Shown: positions 1 to 7,441 of the stretch, piece by piece
How positions within the stretch are numbered: position 1 is the first letter of the stretch
Layout of the letters: the number at the start of each line of letters is the position of its first letter
DNA from: Rubrivivax sp.
GTDB taxonomy: Bacteria > Pseudomonadota > Gammaproteobacteria > Burkholderiales > Burkholderiaceae
Direction: 5' to 3'
Assembly (NCBI GenBank): GCA_004211235.1
Contig: SEEY01000070.1
Location: forward strand, 1-11,140
Length of the DNA stretch: 11,140 bases
Notes under the pieces: model-generated
Told to the model about the DNA's origin: nothing
The model's database searches: none
The model's input: only the letters and a program-made list of their open reading frames with translations
Program-made: the position numbers and the translations under genes

Positions 1-46
1 CGCCATCACCCAGGTTCTGCCCAAGGGCTCCGTGAAGGCAGCTTGA
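1..46 (+). CDS. yajC: YajC, Sec translocon accessory subunit (C-terminal end only)
   Basis: Only the last 14 codons and a TGA stop (44-46) are in the window; the reading frame begins at base 2. The residues AITQVLPKGSVKAA match the typical YajC C-terminus, which ends in a V-L-P-K-G-[ST]-x-K motif. YajC is a small single-span inner-membrane protein that joins SecD and SecF in the accessory complex of the SecYEG translocon. Position directly upstream of secD in the same direction is the usual yajC-secD-secF order, which supports the call despite the short fragment. The gap to secD is 47 nt. Confidence 0.85.
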   Translation, partial: AITQVLPKGSVKAA

Positions 47-58
47 ATCAAGCCGGCG

Positions 59-80
59 CGGCGCCATCTCGGTGGCGCTG
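59..80 (+). promoter_or_regulatory. Small hairpin in the yajC-secD gap, next to the secD ribosome binding site
   Basis: GCGCCA (61-66) pairs with TGGCGC (73-78) around a 6-nt loop. The stem can be extended outward by one G-T wobble and one C-G pair (59-60 with 79-80). No T-tract follows, so it is not a normal intrinsic terminator. The secD Shine-Dalgarno sequence AAGGAAG (83-89) begins 2 nt after the stem. The hairpin could tune translation or mRNA processing between yajC and secD, but no function is shown by the sequence. Confidence 0.35.
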
Positions 81-93
81 ACAAGGAAGTCAC

Positions 94-1980
94 ATGAACC
101 GCTATCCGTTCTGGAAGTACGCGATCCTGCTCGTCGCGCTGCTGATTGGCCTGCTCTACACCTTGCCCAACCTGTTCGGCGAATCGCCGGCGGTGCAGGT
201 GTCCAGCGCCAAGGTCACCGTCAAGATCGACGCGGGGCTCGTCACCCGCATCGAGTCCGCCTTGCAGCAAGCTGGCGTCAAGGCCGACTTCGTCCAGCTC
301 GAGGGCACGTCGATCAAGGCGCGTTTCGCGGACACCGACACCCAGCTCAAGGCCAAGGACGCCATCAGCAAGGCGCTGAACCCCGACCCGGCCGAGCCGA
401 CCTACATCGTCGCGCTGAACCTGCTGTCGCGGTCGCCTCACTGGCTCACCGGCCTGAACGCCAACCCGATGTACCTGGGCCTGGACCTGCGCGGCGGCGT
501 GCACTTCCTGATGCAGGTCGACATGAAGGCGGCGCTGACCAAGAAGGCCGAGGCGCTGACCGGTGACGCGCGCACCATGCTGCGCGAGAAGAACATCCGC
601 CACGCCGGCATCAGCCGCGAGGGCAACACGGTGCTGATCGCCTTCCGCGACGCCGAGCAGCGCACCGCCGCGCTGGACGTGCTGAAGAACCAGCTGCCCG
701 ACGTGACCTGGACGGCCCAGGAAGACGGCAGCGTGGCCGGCGCGCTGAGCACCAAGGCCCAGCTGGCCGTGCAGGAAGCGGCCATCAAGCAGAACATCAC
801 GACGCTGCACAACCGCGTCAACGAACTGGGCGTGGCCGAACCGATCATCCAGCAGCAGGGGCAGGACCGCGTCGTCGTGCAGCTGCCCGGCGTGCAGGAC
901 ACCGCCAAGGCCAAGGACATCATCGGCCGCACCGCGACGCTGGAGCTGCGCATGGTGGACGACGGCGCCGAGGCCATCGAGGCGCTCAAGGGCAACGGCC
1001 CCGTGCCCTTCGGCACCGAGCGCTTCATCGACCGCGGCTTCGGGCCCATCATCGTCAAGCGCCAGGTCGTGCTGACCGGCGAAAGCCTCATCGACGCCCA
1101 GCCCGGCTTCGGCGAGAACCACGAGCCCGCCGTGCACCTGACCGTGGACGCCAAGGGCGCGCGGATCATGAAGGAGATCTCGCGCGAAAACGTCGGCAAG
1201 CGCATGGCCATCCTGCTGTTCGAGAAGGGCAAGGGCGAGGTCGTCACGGCGCCCAAGATCAACAGCGAGCTGAGCAACCGCTTCAACATTTCCGGCGCCA
1301 TGACGACGCAGGAGGCCGCCGACACGGCCCTGCTGCTGCGCGCCGGCTCGCTGGCCGCGCCGATGGAGATCATCGAAGAACGCACCATCGGCCCGAGCCT
1401 GGGCAAGGAAAACATCGAGAAGGGCATCGCCAGCGTCACCTGGGGCTTTGCCGCGGTGGCCGCCTTCATGTGCGTCTACTACCTGCTGTTTGGCGTGTTC
1501 TCGTCGCTGGCGCTCGGCTTCAACCTGCTGCTGCTGGTGGCGGCGCTGTCGATGATGCAGGCCACGTTGAGCCTGCCGGGCATCGCGGCCATCGCGCTGG
1601 TTCTGGGCATGGCCATCGACTCCAACGTGCTGATCAACGAGCGTGTCCGCGAGGAACTTCGCGCCGGTGCGTCGCCGCAGCAGGCCATCCACCTCGGCTA
1701 TGAGCGCGCCTGGGCCACGATCCTGGACTCCAACGTGACGACGCTGATCGCTGGCGTGGCGCTGCTGGTGTTCGGCTCGGGCCCGGTCAAGAACTTCGCG
1801 ACCGTGCACTGCCTGGGCATCCTGACCTCGATGTTCTCGTCCGTCGTGTTCTCGCGCGGGCTGGTGAACCTCTGGTATGGCCGCCAGAAGAAGCTCAAGA
1901 GCGTGTCCATCGGCCAGATCTGGCGGCCGGACGGCGACAAGCCTGCAGCCGAGACCACCGACGTGGCCGCCAAGGCTTAA
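94..1980 (+). CDS. secD: SecD, protein translocase subunit
   Basis: SecD works with SecF in the inner membrane as a proton-driven RND-type motor. It helps pull exported proteins out of SecYEG on the periplasmic side. The 628-residue product is close to the usual proteobacterial length. Visible parts are: an N-terminal membrane segment (about residues 8-28); a large periplasmic region with the family motif GLDLRGGVHFL at 129-139; and a C-terminal block of five hydrophobic segments from about residue 448. The C-terminal block contains GMAIDSNVLINERVREE, whose Asp509 corresponds to the conserved proton-relay aspartate (Asp519 in E. coli SecD). The ATG at 94 is preceded by a good AAGGAAG ribosome binding site. 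secF follows after 9 nt, so the two are almost certainly co-transcribed and translationally coupled. Confidence 0.98.
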   Translation: MNRYPFWKYAILLVALLIGLLYTLPNLFGESPAVQVSSAKVTVKIDAGLVTRIESALQQAGVKADFVQLEGTSIKARFADTDTQLKAKDAISKALNPDPAEPTYIVALNLLSRSPHWLTGLNANPMYLGLDLRGGVHFLMQVDMKAALTKKAEALTGDARTMLREKNIRHAGISREGNTVLIAFRDAEQRTAALDVLKNQLPDVTWTAQEDGSVAGALSTKAQLAVQEAAIKQNITTLHNRVNELGVAEPIIQQQGQDRVVVQLPGVQDTAKAKDIIGRTATLELRMVDDGAEAIEALKGNGPVPFGTERFIDRGFGPIIVKRQVVLTGESLIDAQPGFGENHEPAVHLTVDAKGARIMKEISRENVGKRMAILLFEKGKGEVVTAPKINSELSNRFNISGAMTTQEAADTALLLRAGSLAAPMEIIEERTIGPSLGKENIEKGIASVTWGFAAVAAFMCVYYLLFGVFSSLALGFNLLLLVAALSMMQATLSLPGIAAIALVLGMAIDSNVLINERVREELRAGASPQQAIHLGYERAWATILDSNVTTLIAGVALLVFGSGPVKNFATVHCLGILTSMFSSVVFSRGLVNLWYGRQKKLKSVSIGQIWRPDGDKPAAETTDVAAKA

Positions 1981-1989
1981 GGATTCAAG

Positions 1990-3024
1990 ATGGAACTCTT
2001 TCGCATCAAGCGCGACCTGCCGCTGATGAAGCACGCGTTGATCTTCAACGCGATCTCCTTCATCACCTTCGCCGCCGCCGTGTTCTTCCTGGTCACGCGC
2101 GGCCTGCATTTCTCCGTCGAGTTCACCGGCGGCACGATCATCGAGGTCGCCTATCCGCAGACCGCGGAGATCGAAAAGACGCGCCTCATCGTCGAGAAGA
2201 TGGGCTACGGCGAAGTGCAGGTGCAGAACTTCGGTTCCTCGCGCGACGTCATGATCCGCCTGCCCGTGCGCGCCGGCGAGAAGCAGACCGAGGTCGTCGA
2301 CAAGGTCTTCGCCCAGCTGTGCACCGCCGAGGCCGGTGGCGTCACGCACCACAACGAGGTCACGCCGCAGGGCGAGCAGGTCGACAAGCAGGTCTGCGCC
2401 AAGGCGGACGGTGCCGAGCCGATCAAGCTGTCCCGCTCGGAAGTCGTGGGCCCCGCCGTCGGCGCCGAACTGGCGCAGGACGCGGCCAAGGCGCTGGCCG
2501 TGACGGTGCTGGGCATCATGATCTACCTGGCCATCCGCTTCGAATGGAAGTTCGCGGTGGCCGGCATCATCGCCAACCTGCATGACGTGGTCATCATCCT
2601 GGGCTTCTTCGCCTTCTTCCAGTGGGAGTTCTCGCTGGCGGTGCTGGCGGCCATCCTGGCGGTGCTCGGCTACTCGGTGAACGAATCCGTCGTCATCTTC
2701 GACCGGGTGCGCGAGGCCTTCCGCAGGTTCCGCAAGATGAACACGCACGAGGTCATCGACCACGCGATCACCTCGACGATGAGCCGCACCATCATCACCC
2801 ACGGCTGCACGCAGCTGATGGTGGTGTCGATGCTGCTGTTCGGCGGCCCGACGCTGCATTACTTCGCGGTTGCACTGACCATCGGCATCCTGTTCGGCAT
2901 CTACTCCTCGGTGTTCGTGGCCGCTGCCATCGCGATGTGGCTGGGCGTCAAGCGCGAGGACCTGGTGAAGACTGCCGCCAAGGCAGACGACCCCAACGAC
3001 CCGAACGCCGGGGCCGTCGTGTAG
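1990..3024 (+). CDS. secF: SecF, protein translocase subunit
   Basis: SecF is the partner of SecD in the accessory Sec complex. The 344-residue protein has an N-terminal membrane segment (about 15-36), the SecF signature EFTGGT at 44-49, a periplasmic domain, and five C-terminal membrane segments. The last set contains GYSVNESVVIFDRVREAFRR, with Asp238-Arg239 in the conserved D-R-[IV]-R-E motif. The ribosome binding site AAGGA (1979-1983) overlaps the secD stop codon, a sign of translational coupling. Compared with E. coli SecF (323 residues) there is an insertion of about 30 residues in the periplasmic domain, roughly 108-140. It carries two cysteines, Cys111 and Cys136, which could form a disulfide in the periplasm. 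The gene ends with TAG. Confidence 0.98.
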   Translation: MELFRIKRDLPLMKHALIFNAISFITFAAAVFFLVTRGLHFSVEFTGGTIIEVAYPQTAEIEKTRLIVEKMGYGEVQVQNFGSSRDVMIRLPVRAGEKQTEVVDKVFAQLCTAEAGGVTHHNEVTPQGEQVDKQVCAKADGAEPIKLSRSEVVGPAVGAELAQDAAKALAVTVLGIMIYLAIRFEWKFAVAGIIANLHDVVIILGFFAFFQWEFSLAVLAAILAVLGYSVNESVVIFDRVREAFRRFRKMNTHEVIDHAITSTMSRTIITHGCTQLMVVSMLLFGGPTLHYFAVALTIGILFGIYSSVFVAAAIAMWLGVKREDLVKTAAKADDPNDPNAGAVV

Positions 3025-3072
3025 AGTGAACGAGAACCCCCACCCTCGACGCGCAGCCGCCCTTCTTCCTCC

Positions 3073-5571
3073 ATGACCGCCGCTCGAAACCAGGCCCTGG
3101 CGACGCAGGCGCGGCGCGTCTACCTCGAGGCCCTGGTGCGCGGCATGACGCCGCTGGTGGCGGCCATCGGCCAGGCCGCCGGCCAGCTGATGTCACAGGG
3201 TGCGGCGCATGCGCTGATGATGGCCCGGCGCGACGCGGTCCAGGCCTGGCACAAGCTGGGCCCCAACTGGCAGATGGCTGTCGTCGGCGCACTGCGCCAC
3301 GCGGCGCTGCACGGCGTCTCCGACAGCAGCCGCGAGCATGAGACGACGGCCTCTGCGGCCTCCCAGAAGATGAGCCTGGTCGACGACTCGACCATCGAGC
3401 GCGAGATCACCAGCTCGCGCCTGGCCCTGGTCATGATGGACCGTGCCACCTGGGAGTTCACCGATCTGCGCACCCGCATGCAGTCGCTGGAAGCCCATGA
3501 CGACCTCGAGCCGCTGGACCTGCTGCGCGCCCATGTCGTCGCCCGCATCGCCCTGGACGCCTGGACCCGCGTCGGCCTGGACACCAACGTCTGGCAGCTG
3601 CTGCACCACGAACTGCACGAGGAATTCGCCCAGCTCATCAGCGAGGCCTATCACGAGACCAACCGCTGGCTGATCGCGCAGAAGGTGCTGCCCGAGGTCG
3701 ACCTGCGCCCTTTCATCCGCCGCACGGCCCAGGCCGCCAAGGAGGCCGCTGCAGCCGCTGGCGGCCAGACGCCGCCAGCGCCAGCGCCGGCTGCGGCCGG
3801 CCAGCCATCCGTGGCGCACAGTTCGGGCCTGGCGCCGCTGACCGTGCCGTCCGGCAGCGGCGAACTGCCGCGCAGCCGGGCGAGCTCTCAGGCCGACGAG
3901 GTGATGGCGCAGCTGCAGCGGGTGCTCGCCCGCCATGTCCCCGGGTTCCCGGTCACCAAGAGTCAGGTCAGCCAGGTGCCGGCCCGGCCTGGCGGCGGCA
4001 AGCCGAGCCTGGCCGGGCTGGGCGCGGCTGCACCTGCCGGCGCGCCGGGCGGTGCTGCATCGCGGCCCTCCCTGGCCGACGCGCCGCCGGCCGCGCAGGT
4101 GGCTCAGGCCGGCCAGGCCGCCTCGCCGCGGCTGATGGGCGCCATCAGGCATGCGCAGGAGTCGCTGCAGCGGCGGCCCGGTGCGCCGGCCAGTGGCGCC
4201 GGCAGCAGTGGCGGTGGCGCGGCCGACACCAGTGGCCAGAGTGCGCCGCGCCAGCTTGAGGAGATCGGCGCCCGCAACCAGGCCTTCAAGCAGGTCCTGA
4301 AGCAGGCTGCCAGCACGCCGGCCGAGCGCGCCACCATCGAGATCGTCGCGATGATGTTCCAGAGCATCCTGACCGAGGAGCGCATCCCGGCCTCGGTGCG
4401 CGTGTGGTTCGCGCGCCTGCAGATGCCAGTGCTGCGCGTGGCCGTCTCCGAGCCCGACTTCTTCGCCGCTGCCGACCACCCCGCCCGTCGCCTGATCGAC
4501 CGCATGGGCGCCTGCGTGATGGGCTTCAACGCCGCCCAGGCCACCGGCCCGGGCGCGGAGCGGGCCAGCAACGACGCGCTGGAGCGTGAGATCAAGCGCG
4601 TCGTGCAGGTCGTCGAGGCCTATCCCGACACCGGCCGGCGCGTGTTCTCGACCGTGCTGACCGAGTTCGAGAAGTTCCTCGACCACTATTTCGAGAACGA
4701 GAACCAGGCTTCCAAGCGCGGTGTGTCGCTGGCCCAGCAGGTCGAGCAGCGCGAGACGCTGGCCATCCAGTACACCATCGAGCTGCGCAAGATGCTGTCC
4801 GAGGTGCCGGTGCAGGACGGCGTGCGCGATTTCCTCTTCCACGTCTGGGCCGACGTGCTGGCCGTGACGGCCGTGCGCTCGGGCGCCCAGTCCGACGTCA
4901 CCAAGGCCATGAAGCGCGCCGCGGCCGACCTCATCTGGAGCGCCAGCGCCAAGTCGTCGCGCGAGGACCGTGCCGACGTCATCCGCCGCCTGCCGCCGCT
5001 GCTCAAGACCCTGCGCGACGGCATGAGCCACGCCGGGCTGGCCACGGACAAGCAGGACGAGCATGTGCGTCAGCTCAACAACGCGCTGGCCGCCGCCTTC
5101 ACGGCCAAGACGGCCGCCATTCCGCGCGAGCGCCTGGACGAACTGATGGACCAGCTCGAGACGCTGGAGGCCATGCTGCCCGAGGACGTCGACGGCGACA
5201 CCCATGTCGACGAGATGCTGGTGCGCGACCTCTCCGGCCACGAGTCCGACGGCATGGAAGTCGTCGCCGAGGGCGGCTCGGCGCCCACGCCGGCCATGGT
5301 CGCCTGGGCCCGCGAGCTGCAGGTGGGCGGCTGGTTCATGCTCGACTACCGCGGCCGCAACGAGCAGGTGCAGCTGGCCTGGCGTGGCCTGCGCAAGCAG
5401 CTCGCGCTGTTCGTCACGCCCAAGGGGCGCGGCGTGCTGTTCTCGCTGAACCGGATGGCCGCCTTCCTGCAGGCCGGCCTGTTGCTGCCGGCCCAGGACG
5501 AAGCGCTGACCGTGCAGGCCACGCGCAAGGCGCTGGCCAAGCTGGACGCCGATCCCACGCAGCTCAAATGA
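3073..5571 (+). CDS. DUF1631 family protein, function unknown
   Basis: This 832-residue protein resembles the DUF1631 family, whose members have at times been mislabelled thymidine phosphorylase; I see no sign of that enzyme. The N-terminal part (about 1-220) and the middle part (about 395-720) look helical and charged. They are joined by a low-complexity linker rich in Ala, Gly, Pro, Ser and Gln (about 225-395). The C-terminal part (from about 742) holds a short beta-rich module with the pattern LQVGGWFML...VQLAWRG...LALFVTPKGRGVLFSL, typical of the end of this family. There is no signal peptide or membrane span, so it is probably cytoplasmic. The ATG at 3073 has only a pyrimidine-rich leader and no clear Shine-Dalgarno sequence, but the conserved-looking N-terminus supports this start over Met25. 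It starts 48 nt after secF with no terminator between, so read-through from secDF is likely. Confidence 0.85.
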   Translation: MTAARNQALATQARRVYLEALVRGMTPLVAAIGQAAGQLMSQGAAHALMMARRDAVQAWHKLGPNWQMAVVGALRHAALHGVSDSSREHETTASAASQKMSLVDDSTIEREITSSRLALVMMDRATWEFTDLRTRMQSLEAHDDLEPLDLLRAHVVARIALDAWTRVGLDTNVWQLLHHELHEEFAQLISEAYHETNRWLIAQKVLPEVDLRPFIRRTAQAAKEAAAAAGGQTPPAPAPAAAGQPSVAHSSGLAPLTVPSGSGELPRSRASSQADEVMAQLQRVLARHVPGFPVTKSQVSQVPARPGGGKPSLAGLGAAAPAGAPGGAASRPSLADAPPAAQVAQAGQAASPRLMGAIRHAQESLQRRPGAPASGAGSSGGGAADTSGQSAPRQLEEIGARNQAFKQVLKQAASTPAERATIEIVAMMFQSILTEERIPASVRVWFARLQMPVLRVAVSEPDFFAAADHPARRLIDRMGACVMGFNAAQATGPGAERASNDALEREIKRVVQVVEAYPDTGRRVFSTVLTEFEKFLDHYFENENQASKRGVSLAQQVEQRETLAIQYTIELRKMLSEVPVQDGVRDFLFHVWADVLAVTAVRSGAQSDVTKAMKRAAADLIWSASAKSSREDRADVIRRLPPLLKTLRDGMSHAGLATDKQDEHVRQLNNALAAAFTAKTAAIPRERLDELMDQLETLEAMLPEDVDGDTHVDEMLVRDLSGHESDGMEVVAEGGSAPTPAMVAWARELQVGGWFMLDYRGRNEQVQLAWRGLRKQLALFVTPKGRGVLFSLNRMAAFLQAGLLLPAQDEALTVQATRKALAKLDADPTQLK

Positions 5572-5583
5572 GGTGCTGAAAAA

Positions 5584-5612
5584 GCAAAACGGCGCCAGAG
5601 GCGCCGTTTTGC
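5584..5612. terminator. Bidirectional intrinsic terminator between convergent genes
   Basis: A perfect 13-bp inverted repeat: GCAAAACGGCGCC at 5584-5596, loop AGA at 5597-5599, complementary arm at 5600-5612. The arms contain A4 on the left and T4 on the right, and a further A5 run lies at 5579-5583. A GC-rich stem followed by a T run is therefore formed on either strand. It lies 12 nt after the DUF1631 stop (plus strand) and 14 nt after the smg stop (minus strand), so one element can end both transcripts. Confidence 0.92.
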
Positions 5613-5626
5613 GGTGTGAGCTCGGC

Positions 5627-6079
5627 TCAGTGGATCAGCCGCTCCTCCGGAGCGACGAAGAGCTCGTCGAGGATCAGCGCATCCGGCTCCTCACCCAGGC
5701 TCCAGAACACCATCAGCACGATGATCTTCAGGTCTTCCAGGTCCATCGGGCTGCCCGAGATGGCCATGGCGCGGTCGATGACCATCTCGCGCATCGGCCC
5801 GGGCAGCACGCCGGCGGACTCGAGGAAGCTGATGAAGCCGATGGAGGTTTCGCCCAGGTGGTCGACCTCGGCGGCGGAATACACGCGCAGCGCATGCTCG
5901 CTCTGCTCGCCGTGATAGTCGTCTCCGGCGGTGGCCAGGCCCTGCAGCCAGCTGAGCGCCTCCTGGATCTCGTCGTTCTCGAAGCCCACCGCCGTCAGCT
6001 TGCGCGTGAGCTGCGCCGTGTCGGGACAGGCGTCGGGGCGCCAGTAGGTCTCGTAGAGATAAACCAGGACATCGAACAT
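5627..6079 (-). CDS. smg: Smg / DUF494 family protein
   Basis: The 150-residue product aligns by eye with E. coli Smg over its whole length. The start MFDVLVYLYETY, the central GFISFLE, the REMVIDRAMA segment and the DLKIIVLMVFWSL segment correspond to well-conserved blocks, and the length is close to the 157 residues of the E. coli protein. The biochemical role is unknown. The protein is small, acidic, probably cytoplasmic, and lacks a signal peptide. It lies 86 nt downstream of dprA in the same direction, the widespread dprA-smg arrangement, which suggests but does not prove a link to DNA processing. The start codon is preceded by CCCCTCACG, with no recognisable Shine-Dalgarno sequence. Transcription should end at the shared terminator just downstream. 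Confidence 0.95.
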   Translation of the reverse strand: MFDVLVYLYETYWRPDACPDTAQLTRKLTAVGFENDEIQEALSWLQGLATAGDDYHGEQSEHALRVYSAAEVDHLGETSIGFISFLESAGVLPGPMREMVIDRAMAISGSPMDLEDLKIIVLMVFWSLGEEPDALILDELFVAPEERLIH

Positions 6080-6088
6080 CGTGAGGGG

Positions 6089-6094
6089 ATGATA
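6089..6094 (-). promoter_or_regulatory. Possible -10 element immediately upstream of smg
   Basis: On the minus strand the hexamer TATCAT ends 9 nt before the smg ATG, in the context GGGCTATCATCCCC. It matches five of six positions of the sigma-70 -10 consensus. No convincing -35 hexamer is seen 16-18 nt upstream, so this is weak. If it is used, the transcript would begin only a few bases before the start codon. A 6-bp inverted repeat (ATCCGG 6112-6117 and CCGGAT 6132-6137, 14-nt loop) lies farther up in the same gap. Confidence 0.2.
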
Positions 6095-6165
6095 GCCCAG
6101 CGTTTCGGCGCATCCGGCTGCGAATAACCCCCCGGATCGGTCTCTCTTGCGGGCAGCGAAAGTTG

Positions 6166-7266
6166 CTATCCTGCCCGGCGCCGCTGGAAGAGCTGGCCGG
6201 CCAGCCGGGCGATCCGGCCGTCCAGTTCCAGCTCCAGCAGGGCCGCGCTGAGGTCGGCCGCCGGCCAGCCGCTGCGGGCCATCAACGCGTCCAGGCTGAC
6301 CGGATCGAAGCCCATCGCGTCGAGCAGCGCCTGCTGCTCGTGGGCCACCTCAGGCACCTCGTCGGCCGCGGCGGTGGCCATGGCAGTACCGAGCGGCGGC
6401 AGTTCTTCCAGCACGTCCTCGGCCGACTCCACCAGCTTGGCGCCCTGCCGGATCAGCGCATGGCAGCCGCGTGCCTGCGGCGAGTGGATGGAGCCCGGAA
6501 TGGCAAACACCTCCCGGCCGCCTTCGCTGGCCATGCGCGCCGTGATCAGCGAGCCCGATTGCACGGCCGCCTCGACGACGAGGCAGCCCTTGCTCAGCCC
6601 GGCAATGATGCGGTTGCGCTTCGGGAAGTTGGCGGGCAGCACCGGCATGCCCAGGGCGTACTCGCTGACGATGAGGCCGCCCGCGGCCAGGAGCCGGGCG
6701 GCCAGACCGGCATTGCGGCGCGGGTAGACCTGGTCCAGCCCGGTGCCGACGACGGCGATGGTGGCGCCGCCGGCATCCAGCGCGCCCTCGTGGGCCGCGG
6801 CGTCCACGCCAAGGGCCAGGCCCGAGACGATGGTGTAGCCGGCCTGGCTGAGCGCACGCGCGAAGGCGCGGGCGTTGTCGCCGCCTTGGGCGGTCGGGTT
6901 GCGGCTGCCGACGATGGCGAGCGAGGGCGTCGCGAGCAGCTCGTGGCGCCCCTGCAGCCACAGCAGCAGCGGTGGATCGGCCGTGGCGAGCAGCTGCGGC
7001 GGATAGTCGGCATCGCCCAGCGCCATCAGGCCGTGGCCCGGCTCGGCCATCCAGGCCTGGGCCTGCATCATCAGTTCGGCGAGGTGCTCCGGTGGCTGGT
7101 TGAAGGCTTCGCGCTGCTTGCCCGGCAGCGCCTGGTCCAGCGCCACGGCGGGCAGCTCGAAGACCGCTTCCGGGCTGCCGGCCATCGCCAGCAGTCGCCG
7201 TGCAGAAGCAGGGCCGACGCTTTCCGTCAGCCGCAGCCAGGCGGCCAGCTCGCCCGGCAAAAGCAT
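6166..7266 (-). CDS. dprA: DprA (Smf), DNA-processing protein
   Basis: DprA binds incoming single-stranded DNA during natural transformation and loads RecA onto it. With the ATG at 7266 the product is 366 residues. An N-terminal helical region (about 1-80) is followed by the Rossmann-like DprA core. The core carries IVGSRNPT (about 118-125), GLALGVDAAAHEGAL (149-163), PANFPKRNRIIAGLS (211-225), SGSLITARMASEGGRE (237-252) and VFAIPGS (253-259). A C-terminal winged-helix region (about 308-366) has the form seen in many proteobacterial DprA proteins. The frame stays open upstream to a GTG at 7288-7290 (adding MRQHHGQL). I prefer the ATG because MLLPGELAAWLRL resembles the usual N-terminus and the GTG abuts the palindromic spacer; the GTG does have GAAGG 8 nt before it. 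The gene lies between the LysM gene and smg in the same direction. Confidence 0.95.
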   Translation of the reverse strand: MLLPGELAAWLRLTESVGPASARRLLAMAGSPEAVFELPAVALDQALPGKQREAFNQPPEHLAELMMQAQAWMAEPGHGLMALGDADYPPQLLATADPPLLLWLQGRHELLATPSLAIVGSRNPTAQGGDNARAFARALSQAGYTIVSGLALGVDAAAHEGALDAGGATIAVVGTGLDQVYPRRNAGLAARLLAAGGLIVSEYALGMPVLPANFPKRNRIIAGLSKGCLVVEAAVQSGSLITARMASEGGREVFAIPGSIHSPQARGCHALIRQGAKLVESAEDVLEELPPLGTAMATAAADEVPEVAHEQQALLDAMGFDPVSLDALMARSGWPAADLSAALLELELDGRIARLAGQLFQRRRAG

Positions 7267-7290
7267 CAGCTGTCCATGGTGCTGGCGCAC

Positions 7291-7441
7291 CCTATGGGCC
7301 TTCGGGCCGAGCGCCGGGCCGCTCCCAAGCCGGCCCGCTTGGGCGATGTGCGAGCGGGGCTTCCCCCGCGAGCATCGCCGTCCCCCAGGGGGACCGACCA
7401 GATGCGCCCGCGTTCAGCGCGGCGCGACTGGGCGAGGGGCT
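7291..7441. repeat. Nested palindromic intergenic element between the LysM gene and dprA
   Basis: This stretch has no convincing gene but is packed with inverted repeats. They are: CCCAAGC (7324-7330) with GCTTGGG (7337-7343); CGGGCCG (7315-7321) with CGGCCCG (7331-7337), which competes with the previous pair; GCGGGG (7354-7359) with CCCCGC (7364-7369) around CTTC; GTCCCCC (7380-7386) with GGGGGAC (7388-7394); and GCATC (7372-7376) with GATGC (7401-7405) enclosing that hairpin. A GGCC-TTCG-GGCC mini-hairpin lies near 7298-7309. No T-tract is present. The density and nesting resemble a REP-like or other small dispersed repeat, but whether copies occur elsewhere cannot be seen here. It could also cut down read-through into dprA or stabilise the LysM transcript end. 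Confidence 0.5.

Noticed and set aside
3750..4250. Ala/Gly/Pro/Ser-rich stretch of the DUF1631 gene as a tandem repeat
   Set aside because: Short words such as GGCCGGCCAG recur, but there is no regular unit; it reads as a flexible protein linker.
3193..5241. Long open frame on the minus strand (682 codons) opposite the DUF1631 gene
   Set aside because: In very GC-rich DNA the opposite strand of a real gene often lacks stops. The translation is rich in Gly, His, Leu and Val with no recognisable domain, while the plus strand has a coherent family match.
6112..6137. 6-bp inverted repeat in the dprA-smg gap as a dprA terminator
   Set aside because: The arms are short, the 14-nt loop is long and there is no T-tract; it is not a credible terminator.
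6147..6172. Plus-strand promoter-like pair TTGCGG and TATCCT
   Set aside because: The spacer is only 14 nt and any transcript would run antisense into dprA with no gene to serve.
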